In this document: positions 55,655 to 64,000 of the stretch, in pieces
How the letters are laid out: each line of letters begins with the position of its first letter
How positions within the stretch are numbered: position 1 is the first letter of the stretch
From: an uncultured Rhodocyclaceae bacterium
GTDB taxonomy: Bacteria; Pseudomonadota; Gammaproteobacteria; Burkholderiales; Rhodocyclaceae
Direction of reading: 5' to 3'
NCBI GenBank assembly: GCA_907163225.1
Contig: OU015322.1
Coordinates: 558,001-622,000 of the forward strand
Length of the DNA: 64,000 nt
The notes under the pieces: generated by a model
Databases searched by the model: none
The model's input: only the letters and a program-made list of their open reading frames with translations
Told to the model about the DNA's origin: nothing
Made by a program: the position numbers and the translations under genes

Positions 55655-58009
55655 TCATGCCGCCATCCTTGATTCCGCCGGCTTGTTGGCCGTTGCCACG
55701 CCGTAGTCGAAGGGGAAGTCATCGACATGGACGACGATATCGCGCAGGTGGTTGCGCACCTTCATGATTTCGTAATCTGCGTTGCTGATCACGCCAGCCT
55801 CGAAAGCGACGATGGCGATGTCACGCACGTTGGCCTGCGGGTTGTTGTCGAACTGCCCGGCCTTTTCGGCTTCGCGGATTCTGGCCTCGATGGGTTCGGC
55901 CAGCAGCGTCGCCTTGAGCGCCAGTTCGATGGCGCCGACCGGCTCGGTTTCGACCAGCGGCAGATAGCATTCGGCGGTCAGCCGGTCGCGGGTAGCGGAC
56001 GGGGCGATCAGCGCCTTGGCAACCTGATGGCCGACCTCGTCGGATGGCACGACGTAGGGGTGGCCCCACGGGAAGATCGAGCGATGCAGGAAGGCGGCGA
56101 TGAAACGCACCGGGAAGTTGGCGATGACGCCGTCGAAAGCTTCCTGCGCCTTGTACATGGCATCCCAGATCGCCCAGTGGGCGAGCGGCGCATCCTCGAT
56201 CTTGCGGCCTTCTTCCTCGTAGCGCTTGAGCGTGCAGGAAATCAGGTACATCTGGGCCAGAATGTCGCCGAGTCGTGCCGACAGCTTTTCACGCCGTTTG
56301 ACGCTGCCGCCAAGGACGAGCAGCGAGATGTCGGCCATGAAAGCAAAGGCCGCCGAGAAGCGCGTCAGTTGCTGGTAGTAACGCTTCATTTCCGGCGCCG
56401 TTTCGACGTTGACCGCAGCAAAGTGCGACCCGGTCATGCCCAGCCACAGCGCACGGAAACCATTCTTGATCGTGAAGCCGATATGGCCGAACAACGCCTT
56501 GTCGAAATCGACCAGCCCCTGCTTCTGATCCGGATTCTGCGCCGCCTGCATTTCCGGCAGCAGATACGGATGGCAGCGGATGGCGCCCTGGCCGAAGATG
56601 ATCAGCGAGCGCGTCAAAATGTTGGCGCCTTCGACGGTGATGCCGATCGGCACCTGCTGGTAGGCACGGCCCATGAAGTTCGACGGGCCAAGGCAGATGC
56701 CCTTGCCGCCGATGACGTCCATGCCGTCATTGACCACCTGACGGGCGCGTTCGGTGACGTGGTACTTGGCTATGGCCGAAACGACCGACGGTTTCTCGCC
56801 GAGATCGACGGCGCCGGCCGTCATCTTGCGCACGGCGTCCATCATGTAGGTGTACGCGCCGATGCGGGTCAGCGCTTCCTCGACGCCCTCGAACTTGCCG
56901 ACAGCCATCTTGAATTGCGAACGCACGCGGGCATAACCGCCCACGGCGCGTGCAGTCATCTGGGCCATGCCGGTATTGGAAGACGGCAGCGAAATCGAGC
57001 GTCCGGCGGCCAGGCACTCCATCAACATCCGCCAGCCGTGACCGGCCTTTTCCGGACCGCCGATGATGAAATCGAGCGGCATGAAAACGTCCTTGCCGCG
57101 CGTCGGGCCGTTCATGAACATGGCGTTGAGCGGGAAATGGCGGCGGCCGGTATCGACACCCGGATGGTCGTAGGGGACCAACGCACAGGTGATGCCGATG
57201 TGTTTCTTGTCACCGAGCAGGCCATCCGGATCGAACAGGTGGAAAGCCAGGCCGAATACCGTGCACACCGGCGCCAGCGTGATGTAGCGCTTGTCCCACG
57301 AAACGCGCATGCCGAGCACTTCCTTGCCCTGCCACATGCCCTTGCAGACAACGCCGGTATCGGGAATGGAAGCCGCATCAGAGCCGGCCCACGGGCTGGT
57401 CAGCGCGAAAGCCGGCACCTCGATGCCCTTGGCCAAGCGCGGCAGGTAATGATTCTTCTGTTCGTCGGTACCGTAGTGCAGCAGCAGTTCGGCCGGGCCG
57501 AGCGAGTTCGGCACCATGACCGAAACCGACAGCGCGCTGGAACGCGTCGACAACTTGGTCACCACCTGCGAATGGGCGTAGGCCGAAAACTCCAGGCCGC
57601 CGTACTTCTTCGGGATAATCATGCCGAGGAAGCCCTTGTCCTTGATGTAGCGCCAGGCTTCGGTCGGCAGGTCGTAAAGTTCGTGCGTGACCTGCCAGTC
57701 ATTGACCAGGCGGCAAGCTTCTTCGCATTCGTTATCGAGGAAGGACTGCTCTTCGCGCGTCAGCTTCGGCTGCGGGTAGGCGTGCAGTTTCTGCCAGTCC
57801 GGCTTGCCGCGGAACAGCTCGCCCTCCCACCAGACGCTGCCCGCTTCAAGCGCGTCGCGCTCGGTATCCGACATCTGCGGCAGCACCTTGCGGTAGGTGG
57901 AAAAAATGGGCCGGGTGATCAGCGCCCGGCGGATCGGCCGGACGAGAATCAGCCCGACCAAAGCCACCAGGGTGACGAACCCGAGCAGAGGGATGAGGTT
58001 GTTGAACAT
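55655..58009 (-). CDS. fadE: acyl-CoA dehydrogenase FadE
   Basis: 784 residues, the long FadE type, from the ATG at 58009 preceded by GGAG; the upstream in-frame stretch runs through the dispersed-motif copy. N-terminal membrane segment (LIPLLGFVTLVALVGLIL), then ALTSPWAGSDAASIPDTG (acyl-CoA dehydrogenase signature 1) and a long C-terminal region. It makes trans-2-enoyl-CoA and is the rate-limiting step. It follows the TetR gene by 61 bases. Confidence 0.95.
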   Translation of the reverse strand: MFNNLIPLLGFVTLVALVGLILVRPIRRALITRPIFSTYRKVLPQMSDTERDALEAGSVWWEGELFRGKPDWQKLHAYPQPKLTREEQSFLDNECEEACRLVNDWQVTHELYDLPTEAWRYIKDKGFLGMIIPKKYGGLEFSAYAHSQVVTKLSTRSSALSVSVMVPNSLGPAELLLHYGTDEQKNHYLPRLAKGIEVPAFALTSPWAGSDAASIPDTGVVCKGMWQGKEVLGMRVSWDKRYITLAPVCTVFGLAFHLFDPDGLLGDKKHIGITCALVPYDHPGVDTGRRHFPLNAMFMNGPTRGKDVFMPLDFIIGGPEKAGHGWRMLMECLAAGRSISLPSSNTGMAQMTARAVGGYARVRSQFKMAVGKFEGVEEALTRIGAYTYMMDAVRKMTAGAVDLGEKPSVVSAIAKYHVTERARQVVNDGMDVIGGKGICLGPSNFMGRAYQQVPIGITVEGANILTRSLIIFGQGAIRCHPYLLPEMQAAQNPDQKQGLVDFDKALFGHIGFTIKNGFRALWLGMTGSHFAAVNVETAPEMKRYYQQLTRFSAAFAFMADISLLVLGGSVKRREKLSARLGDILAQMYLISCTLKRYEEEGRKIEDAPLAHWAIWDAMYKAQEAFDGVIANFPVRFIAAFLHRSIFPWGHPYVVPSDEVGHQVAKALIAPSATRDRLTAECYLPLVETEPVGAIELALKATLLAEPIEARIREAEKAGQFDNNPQANVRDIAIVAFEAGVISNADYEIMKVRNHLRDIVVHVDDFPFDYGVATANKPAESRMAA

Positions 58010-58033
58010 GCTGTTGTCTCCTTTTATGTCTTT

Positions 58034-58064
58034 TTGATTTTGGTCGTTTTTTCCGGTTGACCGC
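58034..58064 (-). repeat. dispersed GCGGTCAAC motif with A/T tracts, intergenic
   Basis: GCGGTCAACCGG (core 58064 to 58056) followed by AAAAAA, CGACC and AAAATC on the minus strand. It lies between the TetR gene and fadE; the neighbouring bases GCTGCGGTCAACCGGAAAA match the copy at 54229. Confidence 0.7.
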
Positions 58065-58070
58065 AGCAAC

Positions 58071-58730
58071 CTAAAATTGCGGCAACTGGGCGCGCAGTCC
58101 ACCGAGCAGGAACGACATCAAGCGTGGTACCAGACGATCCAGGCGGTCTGTCGAATCCTCGTCCTCGATCTGCCAGTCGGTGACCAGACGCAGGGCGTCG
58201 GTACCTGCGATGGCATAGGACGTAGCGCCGAGCATGAAATGGAAGCGCCAGACGATTTCAGCCTTGGGCACCTCGGGCAGCGCCTTGAATAGCGCCTCCT
58301 TGTAGCGGTCCATGACCGTCTTGTACTCATGCGCCAGGAACGCACGAATGAACTCTGAGGGCTCGGTCAGCGTACGGCCCAGCAGGCGCAGAAAGGTCAT
58401 CCCGCCACGATTTTCGTCACCCGCCATGCGCAGCAAGGTGCCGAAAAATGCATCGACAATTGCCGACGGCTTGACCGGTTCACCACCCGCCTCAGCCTCC
58501 AGCGTATCGAGCACGCGCATGCGTTCTTCGTTCAGCCAGTCGAGCCGACGCCGGAAGACTTCCTGCATCAGCGACTCTTTTGAGCCGAAGTGATAATTCA
58601 CCGCAGCAAGATTGACGCCGGCCTCGCCGGTAATCTGGCGCATCGATGTGCCCTCGTAGCCATGCGCCATGAAAAGGCGCTCAGCAGCATCGAGAATGCG
58701 TTCGCGCGTATCGACAGTACGGTTTTCCAT
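58071..58730 (-). CDS. TetR-family regulator of fatty-acid degradation
   Basis: 219 residues. Helix-turn-helix at RERILDAAERLFMAHGYEGTSMRQITGEAGVNLAAVNYHFGSKESL (about residues 9-54) is a standard TetR DNA-binding domain; the rest is an acyl-CoA-size ligand domain. It is the first gene of the fadE-fadI-fadJ operon, and its promoter, the fadBA promoter and fadL share one palindrome, so it is very probably a FadP/PsrA-like repressor released by long-chain acyl-CoA. That is inference from the sites. Confidence 0.9.
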   Translation of the reverse strand: MENRTVDTRERILDAAERLFMAHGYEGTSMRQITGEAGVNLAAVNYHFGSKESLMQEVFRRRLDWLNEERMRVLDTLEAEAGGEPVKPSAIVDAFFGTLLRMAGDENRGGMTFLRLLGRTLTEPSEFIRAFLAHEYKTVMDRYKEALFKALPEVPKAEIVWRFHFMLGATSYAIAGTDALRLVTDWQIEDEDSTDRLDRLVPRLMSFLLGGLRAQLPQF

Positions 58731-58753
58731 TGGGTCGCCTCTTTTTCTTATGA

Positions 58754-58771
58754 TTCATACGTTCGTTTTAA
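58754..58771 (+). promoter_or_regulatory. TetR operator upstream of its own gene
   Basis: TTCATACGTTCGTTTTAA, inside a longer palindrome with arms TCTTATGATT and AATCATAAGA. It begins just after the -10 of the TetR promoter, so bound repressor would block its own operon. Confidence 0.75.
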
Positions 58772-58799
58772 TCATAAGAAAATCGCCAAATCATTGCAA
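58771..58799 (-). promoter_or_regulatory. promoter of the TetR-fadE-fadI-fadJ operon
   Basis: On the minus strand -35 TTGCAA (58799 to 58794), 17-base spacer, -10 TATGAT (58776 to 58771). The operator follows immediately, the same layout as at fadBA. Confidence 0.65.
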
Positions 58800-58876
58800 G
58801 CCTTATTTAACCACCCCCAAAAACCTAAGGGGTAAAACGGCCGCACAAACCGATACCACCTGTTGCAATCTGTTAC

Positions 58877-58905
58877 TTGAGATGCGGCATTACAGCACGT
58901 ATCTT
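58877..58905 (+). promoter_or_regulatory. promoter of the candidate small RNA
   Basis: -35 TTGAGA (58877-58882), 17-base spacer, -10 TATCTT (58900-58905). It is followed six bases later by the probable start of an about 86-base transcript. Confidence 0.55.
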
Positions 58906-58911
58906 GGGCGC

Positions 58912-58997
58912 ATGTGCTGACCCCCAACAGCCTAGGCGGCTCTCCCCCTCTATCGGCCGCCTTGAAAGCCCCGCCTCCCCCAGCGGGGCTTTCTCCT
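58912..58997 (+). ncRNA. candidate small RNA with three CCCCC motifs
   Basis: No ORF is plausible. A single-stranded GACCCCCAACAG is followed by a hairpin AGGCGGC (58934-58940) / GCCGCCT (58956-58962) with loop TCTCCCCCTCTATCG, then a terminator hairpin AAAGCCCCGC (58965-58974) / GCGGGGCTTT (58983-58992) with loop CTCCCCCA and tail CTCCTTTT. The C-rich loops are the anti-Shine-Dalgarno feature of trans-acting sRNAs (CcsR-like, RsaE-like). A good promoter is just upstream. The gap 58731-59058 is otherwise regulatory DNA of the TetR gene. Confidence 0.6.
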
Positions 58998-59058
58998 TTT
59001 CAGGCTCAGGTATTTTGCAGGCGCATCGCAACGCGATTGCCTGACAAGGTATTTCCCA

Positions 59059-59367
59059 CTAACGGCGCAGCGCCGAAGCCTCGCATTTGTCGCACACGTT
59101 CCACGGCAAACACTCACAAACGCGTGCCTGCTCGACATATTCACTACCAATGATGACCTTACCAGTCGCTTGTAACCGCATCGCTGACGCTGGCTTGACT
59201 ACTACATCGCTGCCGGATTCGACGTGAGCCGAAGGTGACCATTTTGAAAACGGCAACAGATCCGTTTTGTCATCGACAAACCAAATTTTTCGAGCAGCAT
59301 CCCACCTGGCCCCCAGCTTCTTGGCCTCATCTTTTTGAGCAAAAGGAACTTTTAGATTGGTTCTCAT
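59059..59367 (-). CDS. DUF5710-containing protein with Cys cluster
   Basis: 102 residues from the ATG at 59367. LKVPFAQKDEAKKLGARWDAARKIWFVDDKTD (about residues 5-36) is the DUF5710 motif, seen in proteins of mobile elements and in primase-like proteins. The C-terminal part, RVCECLPWNVCDKCEAS, has a CxC-x5-CxxC metal-binding-like pattern. Function unknown. GC content looks lower than in the main genes around. Confidence 0.65.
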   Translation of the reverse strand: MRTNLKVPFAQKDEAKKLGARWDAARKIWFVDDKTDLLPFSKWSPSAHVESGSDVVVKPASAMRLQATGKVIIGSEYVEQARVCECLPWNVCDKCEASALRR

Positions 59368-59476
59368 GCAGTCCAAACAGGGAAACGACGTGCGGAATAA
59401 ATACTAGATGTTTGCTCGAAGTGCTTGATGACCACCAAATCAAGTAAACAGCCGGTCAACGGGCTAATGCAAGATT

Positions 59477-60034
59477 TTACAGTACCACCGTAACAGTATC
59501 GAGGGCCGGCAGAGGCCGGGGGTTTGGCTGCCGGTATTCCAGAAAGCGACAAACCACGTCTCTGCCCGTTTTGTGTTCTCGAAGTGAAACAAACGACTCC
59601 TCATGCACCGGCCATGTGTCCAGAGGAATTTCTGCCGGAAACAGAACGTCGCCATCGAACGCCTGCTCAATTCTAGTCAGGTAGAAACGATGACAATAGG
59701 GCCACGCTGCGGCGTAAACGGATGCCCCGCCAATGACGAATACCCGCTTGCCGGTACCTAGTGCCGCTAGCAGCCCCTCTTCCACAGTCGAAACCCGGGT
59801 GCAACCCGCGCGTAAAACCAAATCGGAGCGATGGCTGACCACAAAGGAATCGACAGGAACCACATCCATGGATTCATAGGTCAGCCGACCGATCACTAGC
59901 GCTGCACCAGCGACCATGTTTTCAAAGTACGCCAACTCCTCAGGAATATCCCAAGGCAACCAGCCCGCCAAGCCCAGCATGCCGTTGCTGGCGACTGCGC
60001 CAATGCCGAAGATCAACGCTTCGTCGTTGTCCAT
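59477..60034 (-). CDS. divergent dihydrofolate reductase
   Basis: 185 residues. FGIGAVASNGMLGLAGWLPWDIPEELAYFENMVAGAALVIGRLTYESM is the DHFR N-terminal block: the WxxPxxLxxF motif is present and the acid at the E. coli Asp27 position is Glu. VFVIGGASVYAAAWPYCHRFYLTRIE is the NADPH-binding GG region. It should reduce dihydrofolate or a related pterin. It overlaps the FolB-like gene by 22 bases; a pterin-specific role, not the housekeeping FolA, is likely because of this partner. Confidence 0.85.
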   Translation of the reverse strand: MDNDEALIFGIGAVASNGMLGLAGWLPWDIPEELAYFENMVAGAALVIGRLTYESMDVVPVDSFVVSHRSDLVLRAGCTRVSTVEEGLLAALGTGKRVFVIGGASVYAAAWPYCHRFYLTRIEQAFDGDVLFPAEIPLDTWPVHEESFVSLREHKTGRDVVCRFLEYRQPNPRPLPALDTVTVVL

Positions 60035-60396
60035 TGCTCGCGCGTCAGTGAAAGTGAAATGGCAGGGGTTGCCTGACCGTTATAAACATGCGGCTTCTGC
60101 ATCGAAACATAGGCCGACGCCACGATCGATATTCCGAAAATCGCGTCCATCAATTCCAGAATGCTCGACTCAAGACACTCACAGTGGGCGTTGCTCTCCA
60201 GCTTCCGTATCGCCAGAAATATCACCTCATAGTCGACCACCTGGCGAATATCGTGCGGATTGGGCACCGCATCCGTTGGCGCCCAGGCATCAACATGAAC
60301 CAGCACCGCCTGCGGGCCATGTTTTTCAAGCGGGTTACACCCCGTTCGCAACTGAATGGTGGCATCCACGGATGCACACCAGTGATTAGCCAGCAT
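60013..60396 (-). CDS. dihydroneopterin aldolase-like protein (FolB fold)
   Basis: 127 residues from MLANHWCASVDATIQLRTG at 60396, with GAGAGGA before it. The fold and the residues match FolB/FolX: Glu in NPLEKHGPQAVLVHV, Tyr in VDYEVIFLAI, Glu in HCECLESSILELMDAI and Lys in VSMQKPHVYN. It could be dihydroneopterin aldolase or the epimerase FolX. Together with the overlapping DHFR-like gene it forms a two-gene pterin cassette outside the main folate genes. Confidence 0.8.
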   Translation of the reverse strand: MLANHWCASVDATIQLRTGCNPLEKHGPQAVLVHVDAWAPTDAVPNPHDIRQVVDYEVIFLAIRKLESNAHCECLESSILELMDAIFGISIVASAYVSMQKPHVYNGQATPAISLSLTREQWTTTKR

Positions 60397-60633
60397 GAAA
60401 AAATCCTCTCCACTTCTAACAATTCGGACCAAATGCTACGACCAGCGGCGCAAAGCGATCAGCCTGTTCGCAGCAGCACGTTCTAGAAATCTGAATGGTT
60501 TGACAATTCCCTTGCAGCCAATACTGACCTAGCCAGCCGAAACATAAAGGTGCGAGAAAAAGAGGCCGATTGATAAAAGCTTTTCCACTGCGCCCTCAAA
60601 AACGGGCCGAATTTGAAAACTGTAGGATAGAAA

Positions 60634-60661
60634 GCAAAAAGGTCAATCTCTCGATTGACCT
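60634..60661 (-). terminator. intrinsic terminator after tRNA-Pro
   Basis: On the minus strand AGGTCAATC / GATTGACCT (60661-60640) is followed by TTTTT. It lies 28 bases after the tRNA 3' end, ending the pheST-ihfA-merR-tRNA transcript. The rest of 60397-60688 holds nothing else I recognise. Confidence 0.85.
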
Positions 60662-60688
60662 AACTGCTTGAATCTACGAATTGTTTCT

Positions 60689-60766
<78 letters not shown>

Positions 60767-60800
60767 CAAGCCCGCCATTATAGACAAAAAATTGACAGTT

Positions 60801-61178
60801 TCAAAGCTGTAACATCGCTATGATTGATTGCAATTCACCCCGCAAACCACCTTCGATCTTTACACCCTCCGGAACGGCAAGCGCAGCAACCTCAACGGCA
60901 CCACCTTCATCCAGACGATTTCGAGCTCCACTAATCGTAAAACCCTGATTATAAAGAAGCTCGCGAATACGTCGAACCAGCAAGACTTCATGGTGCTGGT
61001 AATAACGCCGGTTTCCACGACGCTTCACCGGCTTGAGTTGGTTGAACTCCTGCTCCCAGTAGCGTAGTACATGTGGTTTGACACCACACAACTCACTCAC
61101 TTCACCGATAGTAAAGTAGCGTTTGGCGGGAATCGGCGGAAGCTCCTCTCCGCCCGAAGCTTTATGCCGCGGTTCCAT
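60801..61178 (-). CDS. MerR-family regulator next to ihfA
   Basis: 125 residues. The winged helix [27 protein letters not shown], then [28 protein letters not shown] (about residues 19-75), is MerR. No effector-binding Cys pattern is seen. It overlaps ihfA by 17 bases and is the standard MerR neighbour in the pheST-ihfA group; its target is unknown. Confidence 0.93.
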   Translation of the reverse strand: MEPRHKASGGEELPPIPAKRYFTIGEVSELCGVKPHVLRYWEQEFNQLKPVKRRGNRRYYQHHEVLLVRRIRELLYNQGFTISGARNRLDEGGAVEVAALAVPEGVKIEGGLRGELQSIIAMLQL

Positions 61179-61464
61179 CGAAGGCGAGCTCTACGTCAGA
61201 CTTCAGCTTTTGGCTGGCATGAAAGGTAACGACACGACGTGCCGTGATGGGAATTTCCTGGCCGGTCTTTGGATTGCGCCCCGGACGCTGCGGCTTGTCG
61301 CGCAATTGAAAGTTACCGAACCCCGAGAGCTTGACGCCATCGCCGGTTTCCAGCGAGTTCCGGATCTCTTCAAAAAAAGCTTCGACCATGTCTTTGGCCT
61401 CGCGCTTATTTAGACCGACTTTTTCGAAAAGCAGGTCCGCGAGTTCAGCTTTGGTTAGCGTCAT
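61162..61464 (-). CDS. ihfA: integration host factor subunit alpha
   Basis: 100 residues. [35 protein letters not shown] and the DNA-binding arm [20 protein letters not shown] are the IHF-alpha signature. It bends DNA as a heterodimer. It follows pheT by 14 bases. Confidence 0.97.
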   Translation of the reverse strand: MTLTKAELADLLFEKVGLNKREAKDMVEAFFEEIRNSLETGDGVKLSGFGNFQLRDKPQRPGRNPKTGQEIPITARRVVTFHASQKLKSDVELAFDGTAA

Positions 61465-61478
61465 CGTTATTATTTCCG

Positions 61479-64000
<2,522 letters not shown>

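Noticed and set aside
55727-58060. 777-codon open frame antisense to fadE
   Set aside because: High-GC shadow of the fadE codons; no start signal or family match. Similar long shadows at 1496-2404, 6782-7987, 36713-37933, 37985-39220 and 48298-49755 were dropped for the same reason.
58731-60688. Genomic island integrated at tRNA-Pro
   Set aside because: The DUF5710 and pterin genes look accessory, but no integrase and no second copy of the tRNA 3' end were seen.

Overview
The window is a gene-dense, GC-rich chromosomal segment from a betaproteobacterium, most likely a member of the Rhodocyclaceae (Dechloromonas/Azonexus-like). This rests on gene families and gene order (pheST-ihfA-merR-tRNA-Pro, cysE-iscR-isc-hsc, AmmeMemoRadiSam trio, PEP-CTERM/PrsT surface system, beta-proteobacterial fad cluster), not on a database search. 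Nearly all of it is housekeeping DNA. No IS element, CRISPR array or prophage was seen.

Layout. 1-3.0 kb: MEMO1/AMMECR1/radical-SAM genes and a hydrolase-like protein. 3.1-5.1 kb: small secreted or unknown proteins and an Hcp-like PEP-CTERM protein. 5.3-13 kb: mfd, aroG, a DUF4160/DUF2442 pair, a lipoprotein, a BCS1-like AAA protein and serB. 13-21.8 kb (minus strand): a long Fe-S assembly operon, iscR - second cysteine desulfurase - iscS-iscU-iscA-hscB-hscA-fdx-iscX, running on into DUF2237, YkgJ, VF530 and two small unknown genes, with cysE just upstream. 22-28.7 kb: a lipoprotein serine hydrolase with its own acyl carrier protein, a PEP-CTERM protein behind a sigma-54 promoter, the giant TPR protein PrsT, and an ankyrin protein. 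28.7-41.3 kb: tatD, pilZ, holB, tmk, mltG, ygfZ, NRDE, ykuD, tadA, SCO1, guaA, guaB, DUF4124, rnfH, ratA, smpB. 41.5-58.7 kb (minus strand): a complete fatty-acid uptake and beta-oxidation locus (fadL, fadD, three acyl-CoA dehydrogenase/oxidoreductase genes, two thiolases, two bifunctional hydratase/dehydrogenases, TetR regulator). 58.7-60.7 kb: a candidate small RNA, a DUF5710 protein and a DHFR/FolB-like pair. 60.7-64 kb: tRNA-Pro, merR, ihfA, pheT and the end of pheS.

Most striking signal. The 9-mer GTTGACCG[C/T] (complement [A/G]CGGTCAAC) occurs about 20 times on the two strands by my reading, where roughly one is expected. Most copies are followed, reading from GCGGTCAAC, by two A/T-rich tracts about one helical turn apart, with a consensus of GCGGTCAACCGG, then an A/T tract, then about GGCC, then AAAATTG. 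This is the architecture of the Pasteurellaceae DNA uptake signal (core GCGGT plus two A/T tracts). I propose it as a candidate DNA-uptake sequence or other genome-wide recognition motif in this lineage. One copy also appears to supply the -35 element of the fadB promoter.

Regulation that can be read: an IscR type-1 box over the isc promoter; a shared 18-bp TetR operator at three fad promoters; a perfect sigma-54 site before a PEP-CTERM gene; and an about 86-nt candidate sRNA with a good sigma-70 promoter, two hairpins and three CCCCC motifs that could pair with Shine-Dalgarno sequences.
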